Made by a program: the position numbers and the translations under genes | NCBI RefSeq assembly: GCF_011947265.1 | Contig: NZ_JAATHD010000017.1 | Location: forward strand, 62,001-126,000 | Direction: 5' to 3' | Length of the DNA: 64,000 nucleotides | Source of the DNA: Paenibacillus sp. HB172176 | Lineage (GTDB): Bacteria; Bacillota; Bacilli; Paenibacillales; Paenibacillaceae | Notes under the pieces: model-generated | Seen by the model: only the letters and a program-made list of their open reading frames with translations | Told to the model about the DNA's origin: nothing | Databases searched by the model: none | In this document: piece after piece, positions 54,609 through 63,692 of the stretch | How positions within the stretch are numbered: the stretch's first letter is position 1 | Layout: every line of letters begins with the position of its first letter

Positions 54609-54730
54609 CCTCATGCTTGCGAGGCTGCTTTGCTCTGCAAAGCTGTAGGTCGAACATCGCGGAAAGATTTCGCACAGTGGCTTTGACGGAGTCAAGTGTG
54701 GCGACAAGCGTGGAAACAGGCGGGAGAGTG

Positions 54731-54915
54731 CTAACGAAACTGGATAACGTTAAGAGCATAAAAAGGCATCCTATGTAAATCTAACGAAGATCCATCGTCT
54801 TATTACATGGTTTTGGGCAGCAATCATGCTCTTATTAATGAAATAACGATGTGAATCTTCGTTAGATTCACGCAGGCGTGTGATTCAGGCATTTAACGTT
54901 ATGAGTCTTCGTTAG
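54731..54915. repeat. 185-bp nested inverted repeat (CTAACGAA-type units)
   Basis: Two forward units start CTAACGAA at 54731 and 54781, and two inverted units end TTCGTTAG at 54865 and 54915. Total length (185 bp) and the spacing of about 50 bp are the same as at 4297-4481, while the unit sequence has drifted. It may fold into two stacked long hairpins. Confidence 0.75.
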
Positions 54916-55026
54916 GAGCCCATGGTCGGAGAGAATCAAATGCCATTAAGGAAACGGATTGTACGACAGGCTGCTCAGCTTGCGACTGCAGCGGACTTTT
55001 CGCCACTTAGAAGCTCTTTTTAACTA

Positions 55027-55187
55027 GGGCGTGTCTGAACACTCCGAGGGTAACAGATTTTGCCGAATTTCAGTTCCATGCAAGGAACTTTTGTGAAGGC
55101 GTACCGGGAGTACGTCAAGCAAAAGGGACGAAGCAGGGGGTGGAAAGGCGGTGAAAGATGCCCCCGAGCGGGTTTTCAGACACGCCC
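55027..55187. mobile_element. 161-bp MITE-like element
   Basis: Terminal inverted repeats GGGCGTGTCTGAACAC (left) and, inverted, GGGCGTGTCTGAAAAC (right). The interior has a GCGTACCGGGAGTACG hairpin and no coding capacity. Termini of this kind occur on IS5-like and related insertion sequences. No clear target-site duplication is visible. Confidence 0.7.
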
Positions 55188-55216
55188 CAGCACAGAATTT
55201 AACGGCCTTTTTTGAG

Positions 55217-55335
55217 GCTGTCTATTAATTGTGGACAGTTTTGCAAATTGCTCCTCAGATGACATCAGATCGTAAAAATTGATCTGAAAGGTTAATTCGG
55301 AAACAAAATATTGTTGTCCACATTAAATCGACAGC
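55217..55335. mobile_element. 119-bp MITE-like element
   Basis: The 22-bp ends match as inverted repeats at 18 positions (left end GCTGTCTATTAATTGTGGAC; inverted right end GCTGTCGATTTAATGTGGAC). The interior contains CAGATC/GATCTG as a hairpin. It has no coding capacity and lies 29 bp from the neighbouring MITE-like element. Confidence 0.7.
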
Positions 55336-55534
55336 ATCATTTTTTCTTCTTGGCTGGTTAATCCGTTGTTTTTTTCGTTCGCTTGGTAGGTTAAGAGGAT
55401 AAAAGTCAATCCCTCTGGTATGAAGGTGTTTTAGAGCAGGTTACTGCTATCAAAGGACGCCGCTAGGCATTTTTCTCAGAGATAAGTGATCGTGTTTAGA
55501 GGGCAATTGACGGGAAAAGCAGGAGGTTTGCACG

Positions 55535-56896
55535 TTGGAGCATAAAAAACCATGGACTCATGGAAAGCTTGTTGTAACGGAAAACGGGCGGTATGTGCGC
55601 CATGAGGACGGAACGCCGTTCTTCTGGCTGGGTGACACGGCATGGCTGCTTCTGAAGAGAACGACGAGGGAGCAGGCGCTTGTCTATCTGCGCGACAGGA
55701 AAGAGAAAGGCTTTAACGTGATCCAAATCATGCTTGTGCATGATTTGGAGTCGAAGAACGCATACGGCAGAACGCCGTTCCACGAACTGGACTTGAAGCG
55801 TCCCGATGCGGAATCGTCCAATGACGTGGAGAGCTACTGGTCCTATGCGAATGAGGTGATTGAGTTGGCGGAGCGCGAAGGGCTTTATGTCGCGCTTGTT
55901 CCTGTATGGGGAAGTGTAGTCGAGCATTATTCGCCCGATGCCGAGGCGGCTGAGCGGTACGGTGAATGGCTTGGGCAGCGCTATAAGGATCGTCCGAACG
56001 TGATTTGGCTGAACGGAGGGGACATTCGAGGAAGCGATTATACGGATGTATGGCTTCATCTCGGCCGCGTATTGCGCAGGACCGCCCCGAATCATTTGAT
56101 GACGTTCCATCCGTTCGGACGGTCGCAATCCTCCGCCTGGTTCCATCAGGAGGAATGGCTCGACTTCAATATGTTTCAGTCGGGGCATCGCAGCTATCAG
56201 CAGATGGAGGAGGACAAGCCCGACACGCTGGCCGGCGAAGACAACTGGCGCTTTGTGCAGACGGATTGGGCGAAGACTCCGGCGAAGCCAACAATCGATG
56301 GAGAGCCTTCGTACGAGGATATTCCGCATGGCCTGCATTTTCCGGACGCTCCCAGGTGGACGGCGGACGATGTGCGCCGATATGCCTACTGGGCCGTATT
56401 CGCCGGCGCTTTCGGTCATACGTACGGACATAATTCGGTGATGCAATTTCATACGGCTGATCGGGGCGTCGGCGCTTATAATTGCACGAGGAGCTGGACT
56501 GAAGCTCTGAATGATGAAGGCGCGAAGCAGATGATCCACTTGAAGCGGCTGGCGCTGTCGAGATTATGCGAGGATCGAATGCCCGACGAGGCGGCGATAG
56601 ACGGCGATCCGGGCTTTCGTTATGATCGGCTGTTCGTGCTTCGGAGCAAGAGCAGTTTAATGGCCTACACCTATACAGGGCGGACGTTTACATTGCGGCT
56701 GGGCTTGATTTCCGGAGAACGCGTATCGGTCTGGTGGTACAATCCCCGCACGGGCGAAAGCGAACATGCGGGCGAGGCGGCTAATAAAGGAGTGCGTGAA
56801 TTCATACCGCCGACGGCGAGCTCACCGGGCCGCGATTGGGTGCTAGTGCTGGACGATGCGGATCGGGGCTTCGCGGCTCCGGGGCAGCTTGACTGA
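55535..56896 (+). CDS. DUF4038 glycosidase (GH140 apiosidase-like)
   Basis: 453 residues from a TTG at 55535, 8 bases after AGGAGG. The DUF4038 barrel is clear: PFFWLGDTAWLLLKRTTREQ near the start, IWLNGGDIRGSD (acid) and PTIDGEPSYEDI (likely nucleophile). A C-terminal beta-sandwich of the collagenase-associated type follows (about 365-450). In CAZy terms this is the GH140 fold, whose characterised member removes apiose side chains from rhamnogalacturonan II; many relatives are uncharacterised. There is no signal peptide. It fits the pectin side-chain theme of the neighbourhood. Confidence 0.85.
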   Translation: MEHKKPWTHGKLVVTENGRYVRHEDGTPFFWLGDTAWLLLKRTTREQALVYLRDRKEKGFNVIQIMLVHDLESKNAYGRTPFHELDLKRPDAESSNDVESYWSYANEVIELAEREGLYVALVPVWGSVVEHYSPDAEAAERYGEWLGQRYKDRPNVIWLNGGDIRGSDYTDVWLHLGRVLRRTAPNHLMTFHPFGRSQSSAWFHQEEWLDFNMFQSGHRSYQQMEEDKPDTLAGEDNWRFVQTDWAKTPAKPTIDGEPSYEDIPHGLHFPDAPRWTADDVRRYAYWAVFAGAFGHTYGHNSVMQFHTADRGVGAYNCTRSWTEALNDEGAKQMIHLKRLALSRLCEDRMPDEAAIDGDPGFRYDRLFVLRSKSSLMAYTYTGRTFTLRLGLISGERVSVWWYNPRTGESEHAGEAANKGVREFIPPTASSPGRDWVLVLDDADRGFAAPGQLD

Positions 56897-56974
56897 AGGT
56901 AGCGGGTACTGGCGAGGCGGTCGATGAACTGTGGATCACCAACCTGTAGATCACCACAGCCAGTATCGCTTTTA

Positions 56975-57108
56975 AGACTGCAGCGCAGAAAAACAGCGCA
57001 AGGGCGCCCACGGTCACGCCGTGCGAGCCTGCAGCGCTGAAAAACAGCGCAAGAGCGCCTGTCGTCACGCCGTGCGAGCCTGCAGCGCAGAAAAACAGTG
57101 CAAGAGCG
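56975..57108. repeat. 51-bp tandem repeat (2.6 copies)
   Basis: Units at 56975-57025, 57026-57076 and partial 57077-57108, about 90 percent alike, each with CTGCAGCGC, GAAAAACAG and CACGCCGTGCG. It lies in the 451-bp gap between the GH140-like and racemase-like genes. Because 51 is a multiple of three, it creates repetitive reverse-strand reading frames without other coding signs. Confidence 0.85.
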
Positions 57109-57263
57109 AGCGCTCGCCTTGCAGCCCCTTCCACAATGACCCGCCAGCCTCATCGGCGGCCTCTAGTTTCCGCTTCTCTGTGGCTTTGTTCTTTTTCATA
57201 TATCCGTACAACTCATCGATTGCATGAATCCTGGCGCTTAGTCCGAAATTCAAAGAAAACTCA

Positions 57264-57330
57264 TTAGAAATGAACGCTGTATTTCAGCAGCGCTGCCACT
57301 ACACTTAGTAGAAAAGACAGCGCTTTCTAA
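57264..57330. repeat. Imperfect inverted repeat with cre-like arm
   Basis: TTAGAAATGAACGCTGTATT at the left is an imperfect inverted copy of the right arm ending GACAGCGCTTTCTAA. The right arm (57315-57328) also resembles a cre site at 12 of 14 positions, and lies just before the AAGGAGG of the next gene. It could be a dispersed repeat, an operator, or both. Confidence 0.5.
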
Positions 57331-57347
57331 CAAGGAGGAACCAAGAC

Positions 57348-58019
57348 ATGGATACGGTAGTTGCGATATACACGGGACAAGGTCTGTCCGAGCCGCTCAA
57401 GAAGCAATTCGACGAGCTGCTGCCGGATGTGCGATTGGTCAATATTATCGACGACAGCTTGATTGCCGAGGTGGTGCGCGAGGGAGAGGTGACGCCGGGC
57501 GTGAAGCGGCGTCTTCTGCAATATTATCAGAACGGCGCGGATATCGGCGCGTCGATTATTCTCAATACATGCTCTTCCGTGGGCGAGGTAGCCAGCGCCG
57601 CGCGGCCTTTCCTGAACATACCGCTAGTGAAAATCGATGAAAGCATGGCGCTGGAAGCGGTTGAGCAATACCGCTCCATTGGCGTTCTCGCAACGCTGCC
57701 AACGACGCTTCAGCCGACGATGCGGCTGCTGCGGCAGCAGGCCGAGCTGCGCGGCAAGTCGGTGCAGCTCGTCGACGGCCTTGCCGCCGGAGCCTATGAC
57801 GCTCTTGTTGGCGGCCGGCCCGAGGAGCATGACCGTATCCTCATGGAGACGGCGATTCGCGTTGCGGAGCAAGCGGATGCGCTTGTGCTGGCGCAAGGCT
57901 CTATGGCTAGAATGGAAGCGCAGCTAGCGGAGAGGATCGGCAAGCCGGTGCTGTCGAGTCCGCGCCGCAGTGTGCTCGAAATCAAGCGTTTGCTGGAAGC
58001 GCGAGGGATGGATAGCTGA
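57348..58019 (+). CDS. Aspartate/glutamate racemase-family protein with one catalytic cysteine
   Basis: 223 residues, with AAGGAGG 8-9 bases before the ATG. The fold is recognised from NTCSSVGEV with C75 and VLAQGSMAR near residue 185, where racemases carry the second cysteine. C75 is the only cysteine in the protein. Two-base racemases need both, so this is more like one-cysteine relatives such as arylmalonate decarboxylase, or a different isomerase. Its stop overlaps the GH42 start (TGATG), so it is made together with a beta-galactosidase. It might supply a D-amino acid to module C, but its coupling argues for sugar-acid metabolism. Confidence 0.85.
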   Translation: MDTVVAIYTGQGLSEPLKKQFDELLPDVRLVNIIDDSLIAEVVREGEVTPGVKRRLLQYYQNGADIGASIILNTCSSVGEVASAARPFLNIPLVKIDESMALEAVEQYRSIGVLATLPTTLQPTMRLLRQQAELRGKSVQLVDGLAAGAYDALVGGRPEEHDRILMETAIRVAEQADALVLAQGSMARMEAQLAERIGKPVLSSPRRSVLEIKRLLEARGMDS

Positions 58020-60130
58020 TGTTTACGAAGAGCTTGCCCAAGATTATGTACGGGGGAGACTATAACCCGGAGCAGTGGCCGCGCGAAATTTGGGATGAGG
58101 ATATGAGGCTGTTCCAGCTCGCGGGAGTTGATATCGTTACGCTTAACGTGTTCTCGTGGGCGCTTAATCAGCCGGATGAGCATACGTATTGCTTCGAATG
58201 GCTGGACGAGATGATGGATAGGCTTCATGAGCAAGGGATCAAGGTCTGTCTCGGCACGTCGACCGCCGCGCATCCCGCATGGATGGCAACGCGGTATCCC
58301 GATGTCACGCTGGTCGAGCATGACGGCCGCAAACGCAAATTCGGCCGCAGACATAATTCATGTCCGAACAGCCCGACCTTCCGTCTATATTCGGAGCGAA
58401 TGGCCCGCAAGCTAGCGGAGCGGTATAAGGATCATCCCGCGTTGCTGCTGTGGCATGTCAACAATGAGTACGGCCTCAGATGCTATTGCAATAATTGCGA
58501 GAAAGCTTTCCGCGTATGGCTGCGGAATCGTTACGGCACGCTTGAGAAGCTCAACAGCGCCTGGTATACGAGATTTTGGGGCCATACCTTCTACGATTGG
58601 AACGAAATCGTGCTGCCGAGCGCGCTGAGCGAGCATATGAGCTCGAGCAGTCCGGATGCTACCGCCTTCCAAGGCATCTCGCTCGACTATGACCGCTTCA
58701 ATTCCGATGCCATACTATCTTGCTACAAGCTGGAGCGGGACGCCATCAAGAGCGTGATGCCGAATGCGGTCGTAACGACCAACTTTCAAAGCAACGGCAC
58801 TTATAAGCCTCTCGATTATTTCAAATGGGCGAAGGAGCTTGATGTCATCGCGCTCGATATGTACCCTGCCGACGATATGACCCCTGGCCGTATGGCCATG
58901 CGTTATGATCTGATGCGAGGCTTGAAGGGCGGAGATCCGTTCATGCTCATGGAGTCTTGTCCGACGCAGCTGAACTGGCGTCCCCGCAATGCGGTGAAAC
59001 GTCCCGGCGTGAACCGTCTATGGAGCTATCATGCCGTCGCACGCGGGGCGGATGCGGTCATGTACTTCCAGCTGCGCCGCTCGCTCGGCGCCTTCGAGAA
59101 GTTCCACGGCGCCATGATTGATCATGCCGGACATGAGCATACGCGGGTATTCCGGGAATGCGCGCAGATTGGCAAAGAGCTTCGGAAGCTTAACGACAGC
59201 TTGCTTGGGGCTCGCTCCCCTGCGCGCGCGGCCATTGTGTTCGATTGGGAGAACTGGTGGGCGATCGAGCATTCCAGCGGGCTTACGGTGGATTTGCGTT
59301 ACGTGGCAGAGATCGAGAAGTATTACGAGGCTTTCTATAGCCGCAATATCCCGGTCGACATGATTGGCGTGGAGACGGATCTGGAGGGGTACGACATTGT
59401 GGTCGCTCCGGTGTTGTATATGGTTCATCCAGGCTATGCGGCTCGGCTGGAGACTTTTGTCGAGCGGGGCGGAACGCTGGTGTCCACCACATTCAGCGGC
59501 ATCGTGAACGAGAATGATCTGGTCACGCCGGGCGGCTATCCCGGCGAGCTTCGCGAGCTGCTCGGCGTGTGGGTGGAGGAGATTGACGCGCCGATGGAGC
59601 ATCAGAGGAACCGCGTCATGATGAGCGGACCTTTGGGCGAGCTGGATGGCTCCTACGACTGCGGCGTGTTATGCGATGTCGTTCATGTCGAAGGGGCGGA
59701 GGCATTCGCCGTGTTCGAACGGGACTTCTATCAAGGGTTCCCCGCGCTTACGCGGAATCGGCGCGGATCTGGCGAAGCCTGGTATGTTGCCACCTCGCCG
59801 GAGCAGGCCATGCTGAGCGGTCTCATCGGACATCTGTGCGAGTCTCGCGGCATCCGGCCAGTTTTGGCAACGCCTGCGGGCGTGGAGGCTGCTGTTCGGG
59901 TCAGTGACAGCCAATCCTATCTGTTCCTGCTGAATCATACGGAAGCGGATGCGGAGGTACAGCTTGGCTCTGATTCGGGAGCCTATATCGATTTGTTGAG
60001 CGGCGAGAGTCATGAGGGAAGCCTGTCGCTTCAGGCGCAGGATGTCCGAATCTTGACTCGAGTCGATTCACCATCCAACTTAATGGAGGAGCTGAACCAA
60101 TGGAAGACAATGCAAGAGACAAGGCGATGA
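58019..60130 (+). CDS. GH42 beta-galactosidase
   Basis: 703 residues. The catalytic acid is E150 in WHVNNEYG and the nucleophile is E312 in MLMESCPT. Zinc-binding cysteines C155, C157 and C160 lie in CYCNNCEK. A trimerisation domain and a small C-terminal beta domain follow the barrel, so it is full length. It hydrolyses beta-galactosides or beta-galactans, or alpha-L-arabinopyranosides. It is cytoplasmic. The gene overlaps the racemase-like gene by 1 bp and the GH95 gene by 31 bp. Confidence 0.95.
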   Translation: MFTKSLPKIMYGGDYNPEQWPREIWDEDMRLFQLAGVDIVTLNVFSWALNQPDEHTYCFEWLDEMMDRLHEQGIKVCLGTSTAAHPAWMATRYPDVTLVEHDGRKRKFGRRHNSCPNSPTFRLYSERMARKLAERYKDHPALLLWHVNNEYGLRCYCNNCEKAFRVWLRNRYGTLEKLNSAWYTRFWGHTFYDWNEIVLPSALSEHMSSSSPDATAFQGISLDYDRFNSDAILSCYKLERDAIKSVMPNAVVTTNFQSNGTYKPLDYFKWAKELDVIALDMYPADDMTPGRMAMRYDLMRGLKGGDPFMLMESCPTQLNWRPRNAVKRPGVNRLWSYHAVARGADAVMYFQLRRSLGAFEKFHGAMIDHAGHEHTRVFRECAQIGKELRKLNDSLLGARSPARAAIVFDWENWWAIEHSSGLTVDLRYVAEIEKYYEAFYSRNIPVDMIGVETDLEGYDIVVAPVLYMVHPGYAARLETFVERGGTLVSTTFSGIVNENDLVTPGGYPGELRELLGVWVEEIDAPMEHQRNRVMMSGPLGELDGSYDCGVLCDVVHVEGAEAFAVFERDFYQGFPALTRNRRGSGEAWYVATSPEQAMLSGLIGHLCESRGIRPVLATPAGVEAAVRVSDSQSYLFLLNHTEADAEVQLGSDSGAYIDLLSGESHEGSLSLQAQDVRILTRVDSPSNLMEELNQWKTMQETRR

Positions 60131-62475
60131 AGCTGTGGTATCGGCAGCCGGCTGATGAATGGGTCGAGGCTCTGCCGATCGGCAACGGACGTCTTGGCGG
60201 CATGGTCTATGGGGGCATCAAGCGCGAGCAGATCGCGCTTAATGAGGAGACGCTATGGTCCGGCACGAAGCGGGAAGCGGAGCGGGAGGAGCCTTTGCGT
60301 TATTTGGAGGAGAGCCGTCAGCTCATCTTCGAAGGACGGTACAGCGAAGCCCAGACGGTAATCGAAGAGCATATGCTGGGCCCGGCGGGCAATGCGTTCC
60401 AGGCTATGGGCGATTTGGACCTCGTCATGAACCATTCATCAACTGTGGAAGACTATCGTCGCGAGCTTGATTTGCGCACCGGAATATTCCGTGCCGACTA
60501 TGAGGCGAACGGTATACGTTATAAGCGCGAGGTCTTCGCGTCGGCGGTCGATCAAGTGATGGTCGTGCGACTCGAAGTTGATCGTCCGGGAGCCCTCGGG
60601 CTGGAAGCGGCGCTGACGAGCCGTCTCCAATACAGCATCAGGAAAAGCGGAATCGACAAGCTTGTCCTTGGCGGCGAAGCGCCGAGTCTGCTGGACCATG
60701 AGAAGGAGTTTTCTCAAGATACGGTCATTTACGAACAAAATAAGGGAATCCGATTCCAGGTCCATCTACTGGCTATTCCTGAAGGCGGACAGGTCGAGGC
60801 GCATGGCGGTAGGCTTGTCGTGCAGAGGGCGAATGCGGTAACCCTGCTTCTATCGGCAGCGACAAGCTTCAATGGCTTCGACCGGGATCCCGCTCTGGAG
60901 GGGATGGATCCGCGTCCGCGCTGCGAGGGATGGTTGGAAGCGGCGGCGAAGAGGGGCTATGCGGAGCTTAAGGAGCGCCATATGGCGGATATTGCGCCAT
61001 TCTTCGACCGGGTGTCGCTGGAGCTCGATGCGCCAAGCCGCGATCACTTGCCTACCGATGAACGGATTGCGATGGTGAGGGCGGGCGAATCGGACGAGAG
61101 GCTGACGGAGCTGTTCTTCCAATTCGGCCGCTACCTCATGATCAGCGCCTCGCGTCCGGGCACGCAGGCAACTACGCTGCAGGGCATCTGGAATAACATG
61201 ACGAAGCCGCCGTGGTCTTGCAATTATACGACGAATATTAATACGCAGATGAATTATTGGCCGGCCGAGGTTTGCAATCTTGCGGAATTTCATGAGCCGT
61301 TGTTCGAGCTGCTCGAGGACCTGCGCATTGCGGGGGCTCGAATGGCGAAGGCCTATTACGATTGCAGAGGCTGGGCGGCTCATCACAACATTGATCTATG
61401 GCGCAATACGAGCCCGTCCCAAGGCTCGGCAAGCTGGGCGTTCTGGCCCATGGGCGGCGTATGGCTGTGTCAGCATTTGTGGGAGCATTACGCCTACGGC
61501 GGAGATCGGGATTTCCTTCGCGATAAGGCCTATCCGATAATGAAGGAAGCGGCGCTATTTTGCCTGGACTATTTAGTGGAGGATGGGGAAGGGAATCTTG
61601 TCTCCGTGCCGTCGACCTCTCCGGAGAATACGTTCATTGTGGAGGATGGACAGCGTTCGGCGGTAAGCATGAGCTCGACGATGGATATTGCGCTCATGCG
61701 CGAGCTGTTCGCGAACTGTATCGAGGCGGCGCGTATATTGGAAGAGGATGTTTCGTTCAGCGATGAGCTGCAAGCCGCGTTGAAGCGGCTGTTGCCGCTG
61801 CGCATCGGCCGGCACGGTCAATTGCAAGAATGGTACCGCGATTTCGACGAAGCGGAGCCGGGCCATCGCCATACCGCTCATCTCTATCCGCTGCATCCCG
61901 GCAACCAGATTACCGTTCGCGGCACCCCGGAGCTGGCCAAGGCTGCAAGAGTCAGTCTCGATCGCCGCCGCGTGTACGAGGGAGAGGATACGATCGGCTG
62001 GTGCTATTCGTGGAATATCAGCATGTACGCTCGTCTGGAGGATGCGGAGACGGCGCATGCGTATTTGACCAAGCTGCTCGGAAACCCATTCCCGAATCTA
62101 TTCAATGCCCATCGCCATCCCAAAATCACCTTCTATCCGCTTACCATCGAAGCCAACTTTGCGGCCTCGGCAGGCATTGCCGAGCTGCTGATGCAGAGTC
62201 ATGCGGGGGAATTGCATCTGCTGCCGGCGCTGCCAAGCGCATGGCCCTCCGGACGAATCAGCGGCATTCGCGCTCGCGGCGGCTATGAGCTCGATCTGGC
62301 ATGGAAGGATGGCAGGCTCGAGAGTGCTTCTATTCGCGCCTCGCAGACTGCGCGCTGCCTGGTACGGACGTCAGCGGCGATTGCAGTTGATGGCGCAGAG
62401 TGGGAGAAGGTAGAGGAAGACGTTATCGCCTTTCATGCGGAAGCTGGCGGGAGCTACATCATTCGTGGAATGTAG
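60100..62475 (+). CDS. GH95 alpha-L-fucosidase/alpha-L-galactosidase
   Basis: 791 residues, with GGAGGAG 8-10 bases before the ATG, which lies inside the end of the GH42 gene. The N-terminal beta-sandwich carries LPIGNGRLGGMVYGG and NEETLWSG. The (alpha/alpha)6 barrel has TTNINTQMNYWPAE with the two catalytic asparagines, and HRHTAHLYPLHPGNQI. It removes alpha-1,2-fucose or alpha-L-galactose by inversion. L-galactose caps occur in rhamnogalacturonan II and fucose in xyloglucan, in line with the neighbours. It has no signal peptide. Confidence 0.95.
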   Translation: MEDNARDKAMKLWYRQPADEWVEALPIGNGRLGGMVYGGIKREQIALNEETLWSGTKREAEREEPLRYLEESRQLIFEGRYSEAQTVIEEHMLGPAGNAFQAMGDLDLVMNHSSTVEDYRRELDLRTGIFRADYEANGIRYKREVFASAVDQVMVVRLEVDRPGALGLEAALTSRLQYSIRKSGIDKLVLGGEAPSLLDHEKEFSQDTVIYEQNKGIRFQVHLLAIPEGGQVEAHGGRLVVQRANAVTLLLSAATSFNGFDRDPALEGMDPRPRCEGWLEAAAKRGYAELKERHMADIAPFFDRVSLELDAPSRDHLPTDERIAMVRAGESDERLTELFFQFGRYLMISASRPGTQATTLQGIWNNMTKPPWSCNYTTNINTQMNYWPAEVCNLAEFHEPLFELLEDLRIAGARMAKAYYDCRGWAAHHNIDLWRNTSPSQGSASWAFWPMGGVWLCQHLWEHYAYGGDRDFLRDKAYPIMKEAALFCLDYLVEDGEGNLVSVPSTSPENTFIVEDGQRSAVSMSSTMDIALMRELFANCIEAARILEEDVSFSDELQAALKRLLPLRIGRHGQLQEWYRDFDEAEPGHRHTAHLYPLHPGNQITVRGTPELAKAARVSLDRRRVYEGEDTIGWCYSWNISMYARLEDAETAHAYLTKLLGNPFPNLFNAHRHPKITFYPLTIEANFAASAGIAELLMQSHAGELHLLPALPSAWPSGRISGIRARGGYELDLAWKDGRLESASIRASQTARCLVRTSAAIAVDGAEWEKVEEDVIAFHAEAGGSYIIRGM

Positions 62476-62524
62476 GGCGGGGTTGTTACTGAATCGGTAT
62501 TATTTCTGATCTCGGGGTGATACG

Positions 62525-63502
62525 ATGAAGTTGAAATTTCGCGTGTTTGCGGATTTGCCAAGCGATAGAAACTCTCCGATCGAACTCATAGAGCATGTTG
62601 CGAAGCTGGCGGAGAACTACGGTTATGAAGGCGTATTGATTTTCTTTGGCCGTAACACTCTGGATCCCGTATTATTGAGCTCGATCGTGCTGAGGCATAC
62701 CTCGAATTTAATTCCGCTCCTGGCTGCCCAGCCGTATTATGCTTCGCCTGTCCAGATGGCAAGAATCATCGAGTCCATCTTCTTGCTTCATAATCGGAAG
62801 ATCAATTTGAATATGATCACGGGAGCGGATCCCGGCGAGCTGAATGAAATGCACAATACTCTGGATCACGGAGATCGATATAAGCGGGTTGTCGAATATG
62901 TTCAGGTGCTGAAAGCCATGCTCATGTCCGAGAAGAAAATCGCCTTTCAGGGTGACTATTATTCATTTGCCGCTCTTACTCCTCATCCGGTGCCGCCCGA
63001 ATATATGCCGAAAATATGTATGGCAGGCTCATCCCCAGCCAGCATCGAAGCAGCCTCGCAAGTAGCCGATGTCGCGATTTCGCATCCCGAGCCGATTGGG
63101 CAATTTGCCCAAAGTCCGATTTTAAGGCTCAGAGGCAAGGCGGATATCGGCATGCGCATCGGAATCCTGGCAAGGGAAACCAGGGAAGAAGCCTGGCGGG
63201 CGGCGCATGCCAAATACAAATTGGATCATAAAAGTCTCGTTGTCGCGAGAATGAAGCTGCGGTCCGAATCTTCCTGGAACAAATCCCTTGCCCAGTTGGC
63301 GCTGCAAGCGGAAACGCACGATGACGTCTATTGGTTGGGAGGCTTTCTCGGCGGGGACGCAGCTCCGATATTGGTTGGAGATTATGCGAGTGTCTCCGGT
63401 TATTTGCGTAAGTACGCGGAGTTAGGCGTCAACACCTTGTTATTGGATTCCTATGCGGAAGAAGACTTCTACCATACGGACAAAATTATTGAACCGCTAT
63501 AG
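62525..63502 (+). CDS. Luciferase-like (LLM) flavin-dependent monooxygenase, BtrO type
   Basis: 325 residues with an LLM TIM barrel: AENYGYEGVLIFFGR, then INLNMITGADPGELN, ALTPHPVPPEYMPKICMAGSSPAS and GKADIGMRIGIL. It uses reduced FMN from a separate reductase and oxygen to hydroxylate or cleave. The closest named match in role is BtrO, which hydroxylates the carrier-bound side chain at C2 in butirosin synthesis; alkanesulfonate and nitrilotriacetate monooxygenases are the alternatives. It lies 8 kb after module C, separated by glycosidase genes, so the link is tentative. No flavin reductase is seen in the window. Confidence 0.82.
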   Translation: MKLKFRVFADLPSDRNSPIELIEHVAKLAENYGYEGVLIFFGRNTLDPVLLSSIVLRHTSNLIPLLAAQPYYASPVQMARIIESIFLLHNRKINLNMITGADPGELNEMHNTLDHGDRYKRVVEYVQVLKAMLMSEKKIAFQGDYYSFAALTPHPVPPEYMPKICMAGSSPASIEAASQVADVAISHPEPIGQFAQSPILRLRGKADIGMRIGILARETREEAWRAAHAKYKLDHKSLVVARMKLRSESSWNKSLAQLALQAETHDDVYWLGGFLGGDAAPILVGDYASVSGYLRKYAELGVNTLLLDSYAEEDFYHTDKIIEPL

Positions 63503-63692
63503 AATGGATGAATGCTCGACAGATGAATACTCGACAAGCGTATTTGTGCGTTTAACCGATTGGCCGCTTCTGTTAAAATAACATTGCATCGTATCCATTT
63601 GTAATTTCGGATGCCTGAATATGGATGCATTCTGGCGTGGTTAGAAAAGGCCATGAAGAAAAAAATGACAAATCTTGTGGAGGTGCTTCATC

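Noticed and set aside
54532..54778. Short frames on both strands after module C
   Set aside because: They run over the dispersed repeat and stem-loops, overlap each other, and lack start signals.
56802..57134. Reverse-strand frame of about 110 residues with 17-residue repeats
   Set aside because: It depends on the 51-bp tandem repeat, starts at GTG without a ribosome site, and has no recognisable domain.
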